A stretch of DNA of 64,000 nucleotides from the NCBI RefSeq assembly GCF_000467105.1, contig NZ_BATI01000001.1, positions 1 through 64,000 of the forward strand, in the 5' to 3' direction. Shown piece after piece: positions 24,147-35,300 of this stretch; the stretch's first letter is position 1; each line of letters begins with the position of its first letter. Below the pieces are notes generated by a model, which saw nothing but the letters and a program-made list of their open reading frames with translations, was not told the DNA's origin and made no database searches. The translations under genes were made by a program, and so were the position numbers. This DNA comes from Aquipseudomonas alcaligenes NBRC 14159 (GTDB lineage: Bacteria > Pseudomonadota > Gammaproteobacteria > Pseudomonadales > Pseudomonadaceae).

Positions 24147-25333
24147 TGCCCAGCTATTTGAATGCCCTCGGCCTGCTGTGCGCCCTGGGCGAAGGCAAGC
24201 AGGCAGTGGCCGACGCGCTGCTGGCCGGCGATGCCTCCGGCATGCACGCCGAGGACGGCTGGGTCACTGACCGCCGCCTCACCGTCGGCGCCGTGCGCGC
24301 GGTACTGCCGGCCATGCCGGCCGGTTTCGAAGCCGCCCATAGCCGCAACAATCAGCTGCTGCTGGCCGCGGCCCAGCAGATCGAGCCCGAGCTGCGCGCC
24401 GCCATCGCCCGCCACGGCGCCACCCGCGTCGGCCTGGTGCTGGGCACCAGCACCTCGGGCATCCGCGAGGCCAGTGACGGCATTGCGCGCTACCTCAAGG
24501 AGGGCGAGCTGCCCGCCGACTACGACTACGCCCAGCAGGAGATGGCCGCGCCAGCCACCTTCCTGGCCGACTGGCTGGGCCTGGCCGGCCCGGTGTACTG
24601 CCAGTCCACCGCCTGCACCTCCAGCGCCCGCGCCCTGCTCAGCGCCCATCGCCTGCTGCAACAGGGCCTGTGCGACGCGGTGATCTGCGGCGGCGTGGAC
24701 AGCCTGTGCCGCCTGACCCTGAACGGCTTCTCGGCGCTCGAAGCGGTATCCGCCGAGCCGTGCAATCCGTTCTCGGTGAACCGCCACGGCATCAATATCG
24801 GCGAAGGCGCGGCGCTGTTCCTCATGACCCGCGAGAGCAGCCCGATCGCCTTCCTCGGCGGCGGCGCCAGCTCCGATGCGCACCATATTTCCGCACCGCA
24901 CCCGCAAGGCCTCGGCGCCCGCGCGGCGATGGACAAGGCCCTGGCCAGCGCCGGCCTGCAGGCCAGCGATATCGACTATCTCAACCTGCACGGCACCGCC
25001 ACCACGCACAACGACGCCATGGAAAGCCATGCCGTGCACGGGCTGTTCCCGGCCACGCTGCCCTGCTCCTCGACCAAGCCGCTGACCGGCCACACCCTGG
25101 GCGCCGCCGGCGCGCTGGAGGCGGCCTTCTGCTGGCTCGCCCTGAGCGAGTACAACCGCGACGGCCTGCTGCCGCCGCATCGCTGGGACGGCCAGGCCGA
25201 CCCGGCGCTGGCGCCGCTGCGCCTGGTCGGCGCCGGTGATCGCCTGCAGAGAACGTCGGGCCGCCGGCTGATGAGCAACTCCTTCGCCTTCGGCGGCAAC
25301 AACGTCGCGCTGATCCTGGGTGATGCGCCATGA
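24146..25333 (+). CDS. APE cluster beta-ketoacyl-ACP synthase 1
   Basis: A 395-residue condensing enzyme with all three active-site residues visible: Cys157 in STACTSSAR, the first histidine in LHGTATTHNDAMES and the second in STKPLTGHTLGAAG. It extends the polyene chain by malonyl-ACP condensation. By order and sequence it corresponds to the ApeO-type ketosynthase, which is reported to pair with the chain length factor encoded at the start of the operon. It shares one base with the lipoprotein gene (TGATG) and overlaps the dehydratase gene by four bases (ATGA). Confidence 0.9.
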   Translation: MPSYLNALGLLCALGEGKQAVADALLAGDASGMHAEDGWVTDRRLTVGAVRAVLPAMPAGFEAAHSRNNQLLLAAAQQIEPELRAAIARHGATRVGLVLGTSTSGIREASDGIARYLKEGELPADYDYAQQEMAAPATFLADWLGLAGPVYCQSTACTSSARALLSAHRLLQQGLCDAVICGGVDSLCRLTLNGFSALEAVSAEPCNPFSVNRHGINIGEGAALFLMTRESSPIAFLGGGASSDAHHISAPHPQGLGARAAMDKALASAGLQASDIDYLNLHGTATTHNDAMESHAVHGLFPATLPCSSTKPLTGHTLGAAGALEAAFCWLALSEYNRDGLLPPHRWDGQADPALAPLRLVGAGDRLQRTSGRRLMSNSFAFGGNNVALILGDAP

Positions 25334-25782
25334 GCCAGTGGCCGATCGCCGAACTGATCCCGCATGCCGCCGACATGATCCTGATCGACGAAGTCGTCAG
25401 TTTCGGCGCCGAAGACATCGAGACCCGCCTGACCGTGCGCCCCGGCGGCCTGTTCAACCAGCAAGACGGCAGCCTGCCGGCCTGGGTCGGCATCGAGCTG
25501 ATGGCGCAGAGCATCGCCGCCTACGCCGGCTGCCAGGCACGCCAGGCCGGCCTGCCGGTGGAGCTTGGCTTCCTCCTCGGCACGCGCAAGTTCGAGTGCA
25601 ATGTCGAGCGCTTCCCGGCCGGCGCCGAACTGCGCATCAGGGCCCTGCGCTCGCTGCAGGACGACAACGGCATGGGCGTGTTCGAGTGCCACCTGGATGG
25701 CCCGGACATCCATGCCGAGGCGCGCCTCAACGTATTCCGCCCGCCCGAGGTGGCGAGCTATCTACAAGAGCAAACGCAATGA
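25330..25782 (+). CDS. APE cluster 3-hydroxyacyl-ACP dehydratase
   Basis: A 150-residue hotdog dehydratase of the ApeP/FabZ-like type. LIPHAADMILIDEVV at the N-terminus is characteristic, with the HAxDMxLID pattern carrying the histidine, and the long central helix begins at PAWVGIELMAQSIAAYAG. It removes water from the 3-hydroxyacyl-ACP to create the conjugated double bonds, probably as a heterodimer with the dehydratase domain fused to the AMP-ligase. It overlaps the ketosynthase gene before it and the ketoreductase gene after it by four bases each. Confidence 0.88.
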   Translation: MSQWPIAELIPHAADMILIDEVVSFGAEDIETRLTVRPGGLFNQQDGSLPAWVGIELMAQSIAAYAGCQARQAGLPVELGFLLGTRKFECNVERFPAGAELRIRALRSLQDDNGMGVFECHLDGPDIHAEARLNVFRPPEVASYLQEQTQ

Positions 25783-26507
25783 CTGAAACCATCCTGGTCA
25801 CCGGCTCCAGCCGCGGCATCGGCAGGGCCATCGCCCTGCGCCTGGCGCGCTCCGGTTACGACATCGTCCTGCACTGCCGCTCGCGCCGCGATGAGGCCGA
25901 AGCCGTGCAGGCGCAGATCGCCGAGCTGGGCCGGCAGGCGCGCATCCTGCAGTTCGACGTATCGGACCGCGCCGCCTGCCGCGCGACGCTGGAGGCCGAC
26001 GTCGAGCAGCACGGCGCCTACTACGGCGTGGTGTGCAACGCCGGGCTGACCCGCGACGGCGCCTTCCCGGCGCTCTCCGACGACGACTGGGATCAGGTGC
26101 TGCGCACCAACCTCGATGGCTTCTACAACGTGCTGCACCCGCTGACCATGCCGATGATCCGCCGTCGCCAGGCCGGGCGCATCGTCTGCATCACCTCGGT
26201 CTCCGGGCTGATCGGCAACCGCGGCCAGGTCAACTACAGCGCCTCCAAGGCCGGCGTGATCGGCGCGGCCAAGGCCCTGGCCATCGAGCTGGGCAAGCGC
26301 AAGATCACGGTCAACTGCGTGGCACCGGGGCTGATCGACACCGAGATCCTCGACGAGCAGGTACCGGTGGAGGAGATCCTCAAGATGGTGCCGGCCGCGC
26401 GCATGGGCACCCCGGAAGAAGTCGCCGGCGCGGTGAATTTCCTGATGTCCGAGGAGGCGGCGTACATTACCCGCCAGGTCCTCGCGGTGAACGGTGGTCT
26501 GTGCTGA
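25779..26507 (+). CDS. APE cluster 3-ketoacyl-ACP reductase (FabG-like)
   Basis: A 242-residue short-chain dehydrogenase with the NADPH-binding TGSSRGIGRA near residue 8, the NAG motif, the catalytic serine at 140 and Y153-x3-K157 (NYSASKAG). It reduces 3-ketoacyl-ACP to 3-hydroxyacyl-ACP in each cycle of polyene growth; the counterpart elsewhere is ApeQ. The gene begins at an ATG that overlaps the dehydratase stop and ends in a TGATG overlap with the second ketosynthase. Confidence 0.9.
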   Translation: MTETILVTGSSRGIGRAIALRLARSGYDIVLHCRSRRDEAEAVQAQIAELGRQARILQFDVSDRAACRATLEADVEQHGAYYGVVCNAGLTRDGAFPALSDDDWDQVLRTNLDGFYNVLHPLTMPMIRRRQAGRIVCITSVSGLIGNRGQVNYSASKAGVIGAAKALAIELGKRKITVNCVAPGLIDTEILDEQVPVEEILKMVPAARMGTPEEVAGAVNFLMSEEAAYITRQVLAVNGGLC

Positions 26508-27745
26508 TGAAACGTGTTGTCGTCACCGGCATGGCCGGTATCACCTCGCTGGGCAGCGACTGGCCGACCATCTCGGCCAACTTCAAGGCCGGCAAGAGCG
26601 GCATCCGCCGCATGGATGAATGGGACCGTTTCAGCGAGCTGAACACCCGCCTGGGCGGCCCGGTGGACGACTTCGTCCAGCCCAAGCACTGGACGCGCAA
26701 GCAGACCCGCAGCATGGGCCGGGTGTCCAAACTGGCGGTGTACGCCGCCGAACGCGCTCTGGAACATGCCGGCCTGCTCGGCGATCCATGCATCAGCGAT
26801 GGGCGCATGGGCGTGGCCTGTGGCTCGTCCACCGGCAGCACCGACGAGATCAAGGCATTCGGCAACATGCTGCTGAATTCCGTAGCAGACGGCCTCAACG
26901 CCAACTCCTATATCCGCATGATGCCGCACACCACGGCGGCCAATATCAGCATCTTCTTCGGCCTCAAGGGCCGCCTGATCCCCACCTCCAGCGCCTGCAC
27001 CAGCGGCAGCCAGGGCATCGGCTACGCCTACGAGGCGATCAAGTTTGGCCGCCTGAAGATGATGCTGGCCGGCGGCGCCGAGGAGCTGTGCCCGACCGAG
27101 GCCATGGTGTTCGACGCGCTCTACGCCACCAGCCTGAAGAACGACACCCCGCACCTGTCGCCGCGCCCCTATGACAGCGGCCGCGACGGCCTGGTGATCG
27201 GCGAGGGCGCCGGCATCCTGGTGCTGGAGGAGCTGGAGCACGCGCTGGCGCGCGGCGCGACCATCCATGCCGAGATCGTCGGCTTCGGTTGCAACTCCGA
27301 CGGCATCCACGCCACCAAGCCGGAGCAGGCGACCATGCGCGGCGCCATGGAGCTGGCCCTGGAGGATGCCAGGCTGGAACCCGCCGCCATTGGCTACGTC
27401 AACGGCCACGGCACCGCCACCGCCCAGGGCGACGTGGCCGAGAGCCTGGCCACCAGCAGCCTGTTCGGCCCGCGCATGCCGATCAGCTCGCAAAAGAGCT
27501 TCTTCGGCCACACCCTGGGTGCCTGCGGCGCGCTGGAGTCCTGGTTCAGCATCGAGATGATGAACAGCGACAGCTACGTCTACACCCTCAACCTGGACAA
27601 CGTCGATCCGGAGTGCGGCGAGCTGGACTACCTGCGCGGCGAGTTCCGCCAGATGAGCCACCAGTACGTGATGAACAACAACTTCGCCTTCGGCGGGGTG
27701 AACACCTCGCTGATCTTCAAACGCTGGAACGCAGATAACGCATGA
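26507..27745 (+). CDS. APE cluster beta-ketoacyl-ACP synthase 2
   Basis: A 412-residue FabF-like condensing enzyme with Cys164 in TSSACTSGSQG, the first active-site histidine in NGHGTATAQGD and the second in KSFFGHTLGACG. It corresponds to the ApeR-type ketosynthase, thought to work alone (homodimer), perhaps in the first condensations from the aryl starter. The ATG at 26507 overlaps the ketoreductase stop and the stop overlaps the following lipoprotein gene by four bases, so it belongs to the operon. Confidence 0.9.
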   Translation: MKRVVVTGMAGITSLGSDWPTISANFKAGKSGIRRMDEWDRFSELNTRLGGPVDDFVQPKHWTRKQTRSMGRVSKLAVYAAERALEHAGLLGDPCISDGRMGVACGSSTGSTDEIKAFGNMLLNSVADGLNANSYIRMMPHTTAANISIFFGLKGRLIPTSSACTSGSQGIGYAYEAIKFGRLKMMLAGGAEELCPTEAMVFDALYATSLKNDTPHLSPRPYDSGRDGLVIGEGAGILVLEELEHALARGATIHAEIVGFGCNSDGIHATKPEQATMRGAMELALEDARLEPAAIGYVNGHGTATAQGDVAESLATSSLFGPRMPISSQKSFFGHTLGACGALESWFSIEMMNSDSYVYTLNLDNVDPECGELDYLRGEFRQMSHQYVMNNNFAFGGVNTSLIFKRWNADNA

Positions 27746-28137
27746 CTCGCACGCTCAAGACCCTGTTGCTGGCCCTGACCCTGTTCGGCCTGGCCGCCTG
27801 TACCTCCAAGCCGCTGCTGCAGCCCGAGGTGAAACTGCCGGCGGAGCGCGAGTACAGCCAGGTGCAGCTGCAGCAGGCCATCATCAGCGCCCTGGAGGCG
27901 CGGCGCTGGCAGGTGGAGCGTGTCGAACCCAGCCAAATTCAGGCTTCGATCAACGTGCGCCAGCGCCACCTCGCCAGAATCAGCATCGATTACAGCCCCT
28001 TCGGCTTTCTGATCCGCTACCGCGACAGCCAGGGCCTGGAGTACGAAGACGGCAAAATTCATCGCAACTACAATCGCTGGGTCAACAGCCTGCGCGCCGA
28101 GATTCTGCACCAGCTGAAGCTCCCGAAAACCCTGTGA
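27742..28137 (+). CDS. Uncharacterised lipoprotein at the end of the APE operon
   Basis: A 131-residue protein with a lipoprotein signal peptide ending LAAC (TLFGLAAC), then a mature domain of about 110 residues rich in charged residues, ending with a helix. I do not recognise a named domain. It overlaps the second ketosynthase gene by four bases, so it is co-translated with the pigment genes and probably acts in the envelope part of the pathway. Confidence 0.7.
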   Translation: MTRTLKTLLLALTLFGLAACTSKPLLQPEVKLPAEREYSQVQLQQAIISALEARRWQVERVEPSQIQASINVRQRHLARISIDYSPFGFLIRYRDSQGLEYEDGKIHRNYNRWVNSLRAEILHQLKLPKTL

Positions 28138-28162
28138 GTCAACCATCGTCAAGGAGACGACC

Positions 28163-28606
28163 ATGCAACTGAAAAACTGGACCCTGGCCGCCCTGCTCTT
28201 CGCGCTGATCCCGGGCATCAGCCAGGCACGCGACACCACTCACTTCCTGCCGTTCGAGCAGGCCGTACAGGAAGCCACGAACGCCGGCCGCCTGGACGGC
28301 AGCGTGAAGTTCTACCTGGCAGGCAACAAGCCGGCCGGCAGCGTCAGCGTGGTCAAGTCGGGCGTGACCACCAGCCAGAAGACCAACGCCTTCAACAAGA
28401 GCGACGAGGAAGCCTGCTCCTGGGTCCTGCAGTCGGCGCTGATCCGCATGCAGAACGCCGCCAAGCAGGCTGGCGCCAATGCGGTGGTCAACATCGTCAG
28501 CAACTACAAGAACGTGGTCTATTCCGACGCGCAGAAGTACGAGTGCCACGCCGGCGCCATCATGGCCGGTGTCGCGCTGAAGGCCGACCTGGCCAACGTC
28601 AAGTAA
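28163..28606 (+). CDS. Secreted small protein of the type often mislabelled 'excinuclease ATPase subunit'
   Basis: A 147-residue protein with a clean Sec signal peptide (ALLFALIPGISQA) and a compact domain whose centre ALIRMQNAAKQAGANAVVNI resembles YbjQ-like small proteins. It has two cysteines in the mature domain (in EEACSW and YECHAG) that could form a disulfide. Databases often call relatives 'excinuclease ATPase subunit', but there is no ATP-binding or UvrA motif here and the protein is exported. It lies 25 bases after the lipoprotein gene, with an AAGGAGACG ribosome binding site. Confidence 0.7.
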   Translation: MQLKNWTLAALLFALIPGISQARDTTHFLPFEQAVQEATNAGRLDGSVKFYLAGNKPAGSVSVVKSGVTTSQKTNAFNKSDEEACSWVLQSALIRMQNAAKQAGANAVVNIVSNYKNVVYSDAQKYECHAGAIMAGVALKADLANVK

Positions 28607-28696
28607 CAGCAACACCATGCCGGCCGCGGCTGCGCGGCCGGCTTACCCATCCGGGCGCATCCGCAGTCCACGTGCGGCCCTTGCGAGGATCACCGC

Positions 28697-29125
28697 ATGT
28701 CCCTGCGCCTGTGCCTGCTGTTGCCGCTGATCGTGCTTTCCAGCGCCTGCACCACCATCCGCGTCGAGCCGCTGAAGACGCCGCTCGCCTCGTTGTGTAT
28801 CGAAGAGAACCCCGCGGTACAGGTGGACGACTTCCTCGGCACCCTGCAGCGCGGCTTCGCCCGTCACGGCATCGACACCCGCCTGTACAAGCAGATCCCC
28901 GCCAGCGGCTGCCCGCAGGTACTCAGCTATACGGCGCGGCGCTCCTGGTCGGTGGTCACCTACCTGTCGCTAGCCGAACTGCGCATCCGCGATGAGGAAG
29001 GGCGCCAGCTGGCCAGCGCCTACTACCGTTTCCGCGGCCGCGGCCTCCTCGCCGTAAAAAAGTGGCAGAGCACCGAGACCAAGATGACGCCGGTGATCGA
29101 CCAGTTGCTGGCCGCAAGGCCCTAG
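28697..29125 (+). CDS. Sbal_3080-like lipoprotein
   Basis: A 142-residue protein with signal peptide and lipobox SSAC (LIVLSSAC). The conserved segment LCIEENPAVQVDDFLGTLQRGFARHGI matches the Sbal_3080 lipoprotein family as I remember it; its function is unknown. It follows the pigment operon in the same direction after a 90-base gap and ends at a bidirectional terminator, so it may be the last gene of the transcript. Confidence 0.7.
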   Translation: MSLRLCLLLPLIVLSSACTTIRVEPLKTPLASLCIEENPAVQVDDFLGTLQRGFARHGIDTRLYKQIPASGCPQVLSYTARRSWSVVTYLSLAELRIRDEEGRQLASAYYRFRGRGLLAVKKWQSTETKMTPVIDQLLAARP

Positions 29126-29164
29126 GCATCCAGTGTGCTGCGCTTTCAAGCAGGCCAAGACAGA

Positions 29165-29186
29165 AACGCCGGCTAGCGCCGGCGTT
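29165..29186. terminator. Bidirectional terminator hairpin at the end of the APE region
   Basis: AACGCCGGC-TAGC-GCCGGCGTT is a perfect 9-bp stem between the convergent lipoprotein gene and the YgiW-type gene. T-runs on either side are short. Confidence 0.6.
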
Positions 29187-29189
29187 GCC

Positions 29190-29534
29190 TTACTGGGTGA
29201 TCTCGAGCCGATCCACGTCCACTTCCCGCTGCAGCAGGCCCTTATCGACCTCCCCGGTCAGCTTGACCAGGGTCTTGTCATCGAAAGCCACCGGCGGCAG
29301 GTCTTCATCATCGATTTCCACGGTGATGGTGCCGGTGCTGTCCTTGAACTCGTACTTCTCGTCGCCGAGCTTGCGGGTGATGTGGCCCTGCAGCACCACA
29401 TGCGCATCGTCACCGGCCGCCTGGGCCGCCGAGACGCTGTTGCTGGCCTGGGCGCCCGGGCCGGTGTAACCGGCGGCCAGTACGGCGGTGCTGAACAGAG
29501 GGGCGATGAGCAGAGTGAGATAGCGAGCTTGCAT
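29190..29534 (-). CDS. YgiW/YdeI-type stress tolerance protein (BOF domain)
   Basis: A 114-residue exported protein with a signal peptide ending STAVLA and a single OB-fold (BOF) domain: HVVLQGHITRKLGDEKYEFKD ... ITVEIDDEDLPPV. This is the NirD/YgiW/YdeI family, periplasmic proteins induced under oxidative or antimicrobial stress. It is transcribed toward the lipoprotein gene. hemE lies upstream on the same strand with its own terminator, so this is probably a single-gene unit. Confidence 0.88.
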   Translation of the reverse strand: MQARYLTLLIAPLFSTAVLAAGYTGPGAQASNSVSAAQAAGDDAHVVLQGHITRKLGDEKYEFKDSTGTITVEIDDEDLPPVAFDDKTLVKLTGEVDKGLLQREVDVDRLEITQ

Positions 29535-29611
29535 GGTTCCGATCCTTACTGGGTGGGTGTGGGATCAGACTATCCAGCCAGGCTGAAACCAAGCTGAATC
29601 GGCGTCCAGAC

Positions 29612-29638
29612 AAAACGCCCGGCATGAGCCGGGCGTTT
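29612..29638 (-). terminator. Terminator of hemE
   Basis: AAAACGCCCGGC-ATGA-GCCGGGCGTTT forms a strong hairpin directly after the hemE stop; the minus-strand transcript ends in a T-run. Confidence 0.88.
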
Positions 29639-29641
29639 CGA

Positions 29642-30709
29642 TCAGGCGTGGTACTGCGCCGACAGCTCGTGCACCGCCTCGAAGAAGGCCTTGGCGTGCT
29701 CCGGCGGCACTTCCGGGGTGATGCCGTGGCCGAGGTTGAACACCTGGCCATTGCCCGGCCCGTAGGCAGCGAGGATACGCGCCACCTCGGCACGGATGGC
29801 TGCCGGCTTGGCATGCAGCACGGCGGGGTCCATGTTGCCCTGCAGGGCGACCTTATCGCCCACGCGCTGGCGCGCGCTGCCGATGTCGCAGGTCCAGTCC
29901 AGGCCCAGGGCTTCGGCGCCGGTGTCGGCCATGGATTCCAGCCACAGGCCACCGCCCTTGGTGAACAGGATCACCGGCACGCGGCGCCCGTCGTGTTCGC
30001 GGATCAGGCCGTCGATGATCTGCTTCATGTAGCGCAGGGAGAACTCCTGGTAGGCCGCAGAGGACAGCGCACCGCCCCAGGAGTCGAAGATCTGTACCGC
30101 CTGGGCACCGGCCTGGATCTGCCCGTTGAGGTAGACGGTGATCGAGCGGGCCAGCTTGTCGAGCAGCGCGTGCATGGCCTGCGGGTTGTCGTAGAGCATC
30201 GCCTTGGACTTGCGGAAGTCGCGGCTGGAGCCGCCCTCGACCATGTAGGTGGCCAGGGTCCAGGGGCTGCCGGTGAAGCCGATCAGCGGTACGCGGCCGT
30301 TCAGCTCGCGGCGAATGGTGCGCACGGCATCCATCACGTAGCCCAGGTCCTGCTCGGCGTCGGGAATCGGCAGGGCCTCGATATCAGCCATGCTCGACAC
30401 CACCTTCTTGAAGCGCGGACCCTCGCCGGTTTCGAAGTACAGGCCCTGGCCCATGGCATCGGGGATGGTGAGGATGTCGGAGAAGAGGATCGCGGCGTCG
30501 ATCTGCGGGTAGCGATCCAGCGGCTGGATGGTCACTTCACAGGCCAGCTCGGGGTTCTTCATCAGGCTGACGAAGTCACCCGCCTTGGCGCGGGTGGCGC
30601 GATATTCCGGCAGGTAACGACCGGCCTGGCGCATCATCCACACGGGCGTGACGTCGACGGGTTGCTTGAGCAGGGCGCGCAGGAAACGGTCGTTCTTCAG
30701 GGCGGACAT
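29642..30709 (-). CDS. hemE: Uroporphyrinogen decarboxylase
   Basis: A 355-residue enzyme that converts uroporphyrinogen III to coproporphyrinogen III in haem synthesis. The N-terminal signature [16 protein letters not shown] holds the substrate-binding arginines, and [17 protein letters not shown] is the second family signature. The length equals the usual bacterial HemE. It is flanked by its own downstream terminator and by the gltD terminator upstream, so it is probably transcribed alone. Confidence 0.97.
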   Translation of the reverse strand: MSALKNDRFLRALLKQPVDVTPVWMMRQAGRYLPEYRATRAKAGDFVSLMKNPELACEVTIQPLDRYPQIDAAILFSDILTIPDAMGQGLYFETGEGPRFKKVVSSMADIEALPIPDAEQDLGYVMDAVRTIRRELNGRVPLIGFTGSPWTLATYMVEGGSSRDFRKSKAMLYDNPQAMHALLDKLARSITVYLNGQIQAGAQAVQIFDSWGGALSSAAYQEFSLRYMKQIIDGLIREHDGRRVPVILFTKGGGLWLESMADTGAEALGLDWTCDIGSARQRVGDKVALQGNMDPAVLHAKPAAIRAEVARILAAYGPGNGQVFNLGHGITPEVPPEHAKAFFEAVHELSAQYHA

Positions 30710-30866
30710 CGGCAGGGTTCCTGGAAAATCGGCAGGGAAGCGTTGCGGCGGGAGTATGCGATGGCCGCGCGGCGGCGCCCCCCTTCCTCCGGGCGGGCCC
30801 CTGGATCACAGGCACCCGCGCGCCTTGGCGCAGAAAAAGTGCGGGCATTTTCGCAGACCACAAAAC

Positions 30867-30894
30867 AAAAGGCACGGCGAGTGCCGTGCCTTTT
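30867..30894 (-). terminator. Terminator of gltBD
   Basis: AAAAGGCAC-GGCGAGTGCC-style palindrome: AAAAGGCACGGC and GCCGTGCCTTTT pair around a short loop about 40 bases after the gltD stop. Confidence 0.88.
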
Positions 30895-30935
30895 GTCTAT
30901 CGCGACGATTTGTCCCAGCTCACGCCGGGCACCAA

Positions 30936-32363
<1,428 letters not shown>

Positions 32364-32385
32364 TCATCAAACCACTTCAGGCGCG

Positions 32386-35300
32386 TTATTGCGGATTGGC
32401 ACGGGTGCTGGAGAGCAGCGAACCGAGGCTCGCGGCCTTCGGCTTGACCAGCCAGAACTTGCGCAGGTAATCCTCCAGGTTCTCGAGCAGGTGAGTGCCC
32501 CAGGGACTGGAAGTCTCCGCCACGTATTCGACCAGCACTTCACGCAGGTGGCTGCGATAGGCCTCCATGGCCTCGTTGCTGATGCGCTGGATTTCCACCA
32601 GCTCGTGGTTGACGCGGTCGACGAAGCTGTTGTCCAGGTCGAGCACGTAGGCGAAGCCGCCGGTCATGCCCGAGCCGAAGTTGACCCCGGTCTTGCCCAG
32701 TACGCAGACGAAACCGCCGGTCATGTACTCGCAGCAGTGGTCACCGGTGCCTTCCACCACGGCGTGGGCGCCGGAGTTGCGCACGGCGAAACGCTCACCG
32801 GCGGTACCGGCAGCGAACAGGCGGCCACCGGTGGCCCCGTACAGGCAGGTGTTGCCGACGATGGCCGACTCCTGGGTCTTGAACGGGCTGCCGGCCGGCG
32901 GGGTGATCACCAGCTTGCCGCCGGTCATGCCCTTGCCGACGTAGTCGTTGGCGTCGCCTTCCAGGCGCAGGTGCAGGCCGCCGGCGTTCCACACGCCGAA
33001 GCTCTGGCCCGCAGTGCCCTTGAAGCGGAAGGTGATCGGCGCGTCCTTCATGCCCTGGTTGCCATGCTGCTTGGCGATCTCGCCGGACACGCGTGCGCCG
33101 ATGGAGCGGTCGCAGTTGCAGATATCCAGTTCGAACTCGCCACCGGTCTTGCCGGCGATGGCGGCCTTGGCCAGCTCGACCATCTTCTCGGCCAGCAGGC
33201 CCTGGTCGAACGGCGGGTTCTTCTCGACTTCGCAGAACTGCGGCTTGTCGGCCGGAATGTGATCGCTGCCGAGCAGCGGAGTCAGGTCCAGGTTGCCCTG
33301 CTTGCCGGTTTCGCCCGGCAGCACGTCGAGCAGATCGGTACGCCCGATCAGCTCGCCGAGGCTGCGCACGCCCAGCTTGGCCAGCCACTCGCGGGTGTCT
33401 TCGGCGACGTAGGTGAAGTAGTTCATCACCATTTCGACGGTGCCGATGAAGTGGTCCTTGCGCAGCTTGTCGTTCTGCGTGGCCACGCCGGTGGCGCAGT
33501 TGTTCAGATGGCAGATGCGCAGGTACTTGCAGCCCAGAGCGACCATCGGGCCGGTGCCGAAGCCGAAGCTTTCGGCGCCGAGGATGGCGGCCTTGATCAC
33601 GTCGAGGCCGGTCTTCAGGCCGCCGTCGGTCTGCACCCGTACCTTGCCGCGCAGGTCGTTGCCGCGCAGGGTCTGGTGGGTTTCAGCCAGGCCGAGTTCC
33701 CACGGGCTGCCGGCGTACTTGATCGAGGTCAGCGGCGAAGCGCCGGTGCCACCGTCGTAGCCGGAGATGGTGATCAGGTCGGCGTAGGCCTTGGCCACGC
33801 CGGCGGCGATGGTGCCGACACCAGCTTCCGCCACCAGCTTGACCGACACCAGCGCAGCCGGGTTGACCTGCTTGAGGTCGAAGATCAGCTGCGACAGGTC
33901 CTCGATCGAGTAGATGTCGTGGTGCGGCGGCGGCGAGATCAGGGTCACACCGGGCACGGCATAGCGCAGCCGGGCGATCAGGCCGTTGACCTTGCCGCCG
34001 GGCAGCTGGCCGCCCTCGCCGGGCTTGGCGCCTTGGGCCACCTTGATCTGCAGCACTTCGGCGTTGACCAGGTATTCCGGGGTGACGCCGAAGCGGCCGG
34101 TGGCCACCTGCTTGATCTTCGAGCTGCGCACGGTGCCGTAGCGGGCCGGGTCTTCACCGCCCTCGCCGGAGTTGGAGCGCGCGCCCAGGCGGTTCATCGC
34201 CTCGGCGATGGCCTCGTGGGCCTCCGGCGACAGGGCGCCGAGGGAGATACCGGCGGAGTCGAAGCGCTTGAGCACCTCGTTCAGCGGCTCGACCTCGTCC
34301 AGACTCAGCGGCTGGTCGGCCAGCTTGAGCTTGAGCAGGTCGCGGATCATCGACACCGGACGCTGGTCGACCAGCGCCGCGTACTCCTTGTACTTCTCGT
34401 AGCTGCCCTGCTGCACGGCGGCCTGCAGGGTGTTGACCACGTCCGGGTTGTAGGCGTGGTACTCGCCGCCGTAGACGAACTTGAGCAGACCGCCCTGCTG
34501 GATGGCCTTGCGGTTGTTCCAGGCCTCGTTGGCCAGCAGCTTCTGCTCGTCTTCGATGTCGACGAAGCGCGCGCCCTGAATGCGGCTGGCAACGCCGCGG
34601 AAGCACAACTCGGTGACTTCGTCGGACAGGCCGACGGCCTCGAACAGCTGGGCACCGCGATAGGAGGCGATGGTGGAGATACCCATCTTCGACAGGATCT
34701 TCAGCAGGCCCTTGGAGATGCCCTTGCGGTAGTACTTGAACACCTCGTAGAGGTCGCCCAGCACTTCACCGGTGCGGATCAGGTCGGCCAGCACTTCGTA
34801 GGCCAGGAAGGGGTAGATGGCGGAGGCGCCGAAGCCCACCAGCACGGCGAAGTGGTGCGGGTCACGCGCGGTAGCGGTCTCGACCAGGATGTTGCAGTCG
34901 CAACGCAGGCCCTTCTCGGTCAGGCGATGGTGCACGGCGCCGGTGGCCAGAGCGGCATGCGCCGGCAGCTTGCCCGGGGCGATGTGGCGGTCGGTGAGGA
35001 CCAGCAGCACCTTGCCGGCACGCACGGCTTCCTCGGCCTGGTCGGCGATGTTGCGCACCGCGGCTTCCAGACCGATGGCCGGGTCGTAGTTGAGGTCGAT
35101 GACGTGACGCTCGAAGCCCGGGGTGGTCAGGCTCATCAGCGCACGCCACTTGGCTGGGGAGATCACCGGGCTGCTCAGCATGACGCGGCTGGCGTGGGCC
35201 GGGGATTCCTCGAAGATGTTGCGCTCGGCGCCCAGGCAGATTTCCAGGGACATCACGATCGACTCGCGCAGCGGGTCGATCGGCGGGTTGGTCACCTGGG

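Noticed and set aside
28163..28606. Annotation as an excinuclease ATPase subunit
   Set aside because: The protein has a signal peptide, only 147 residues and no Walker or zinc motifs, so the database label is misleading.
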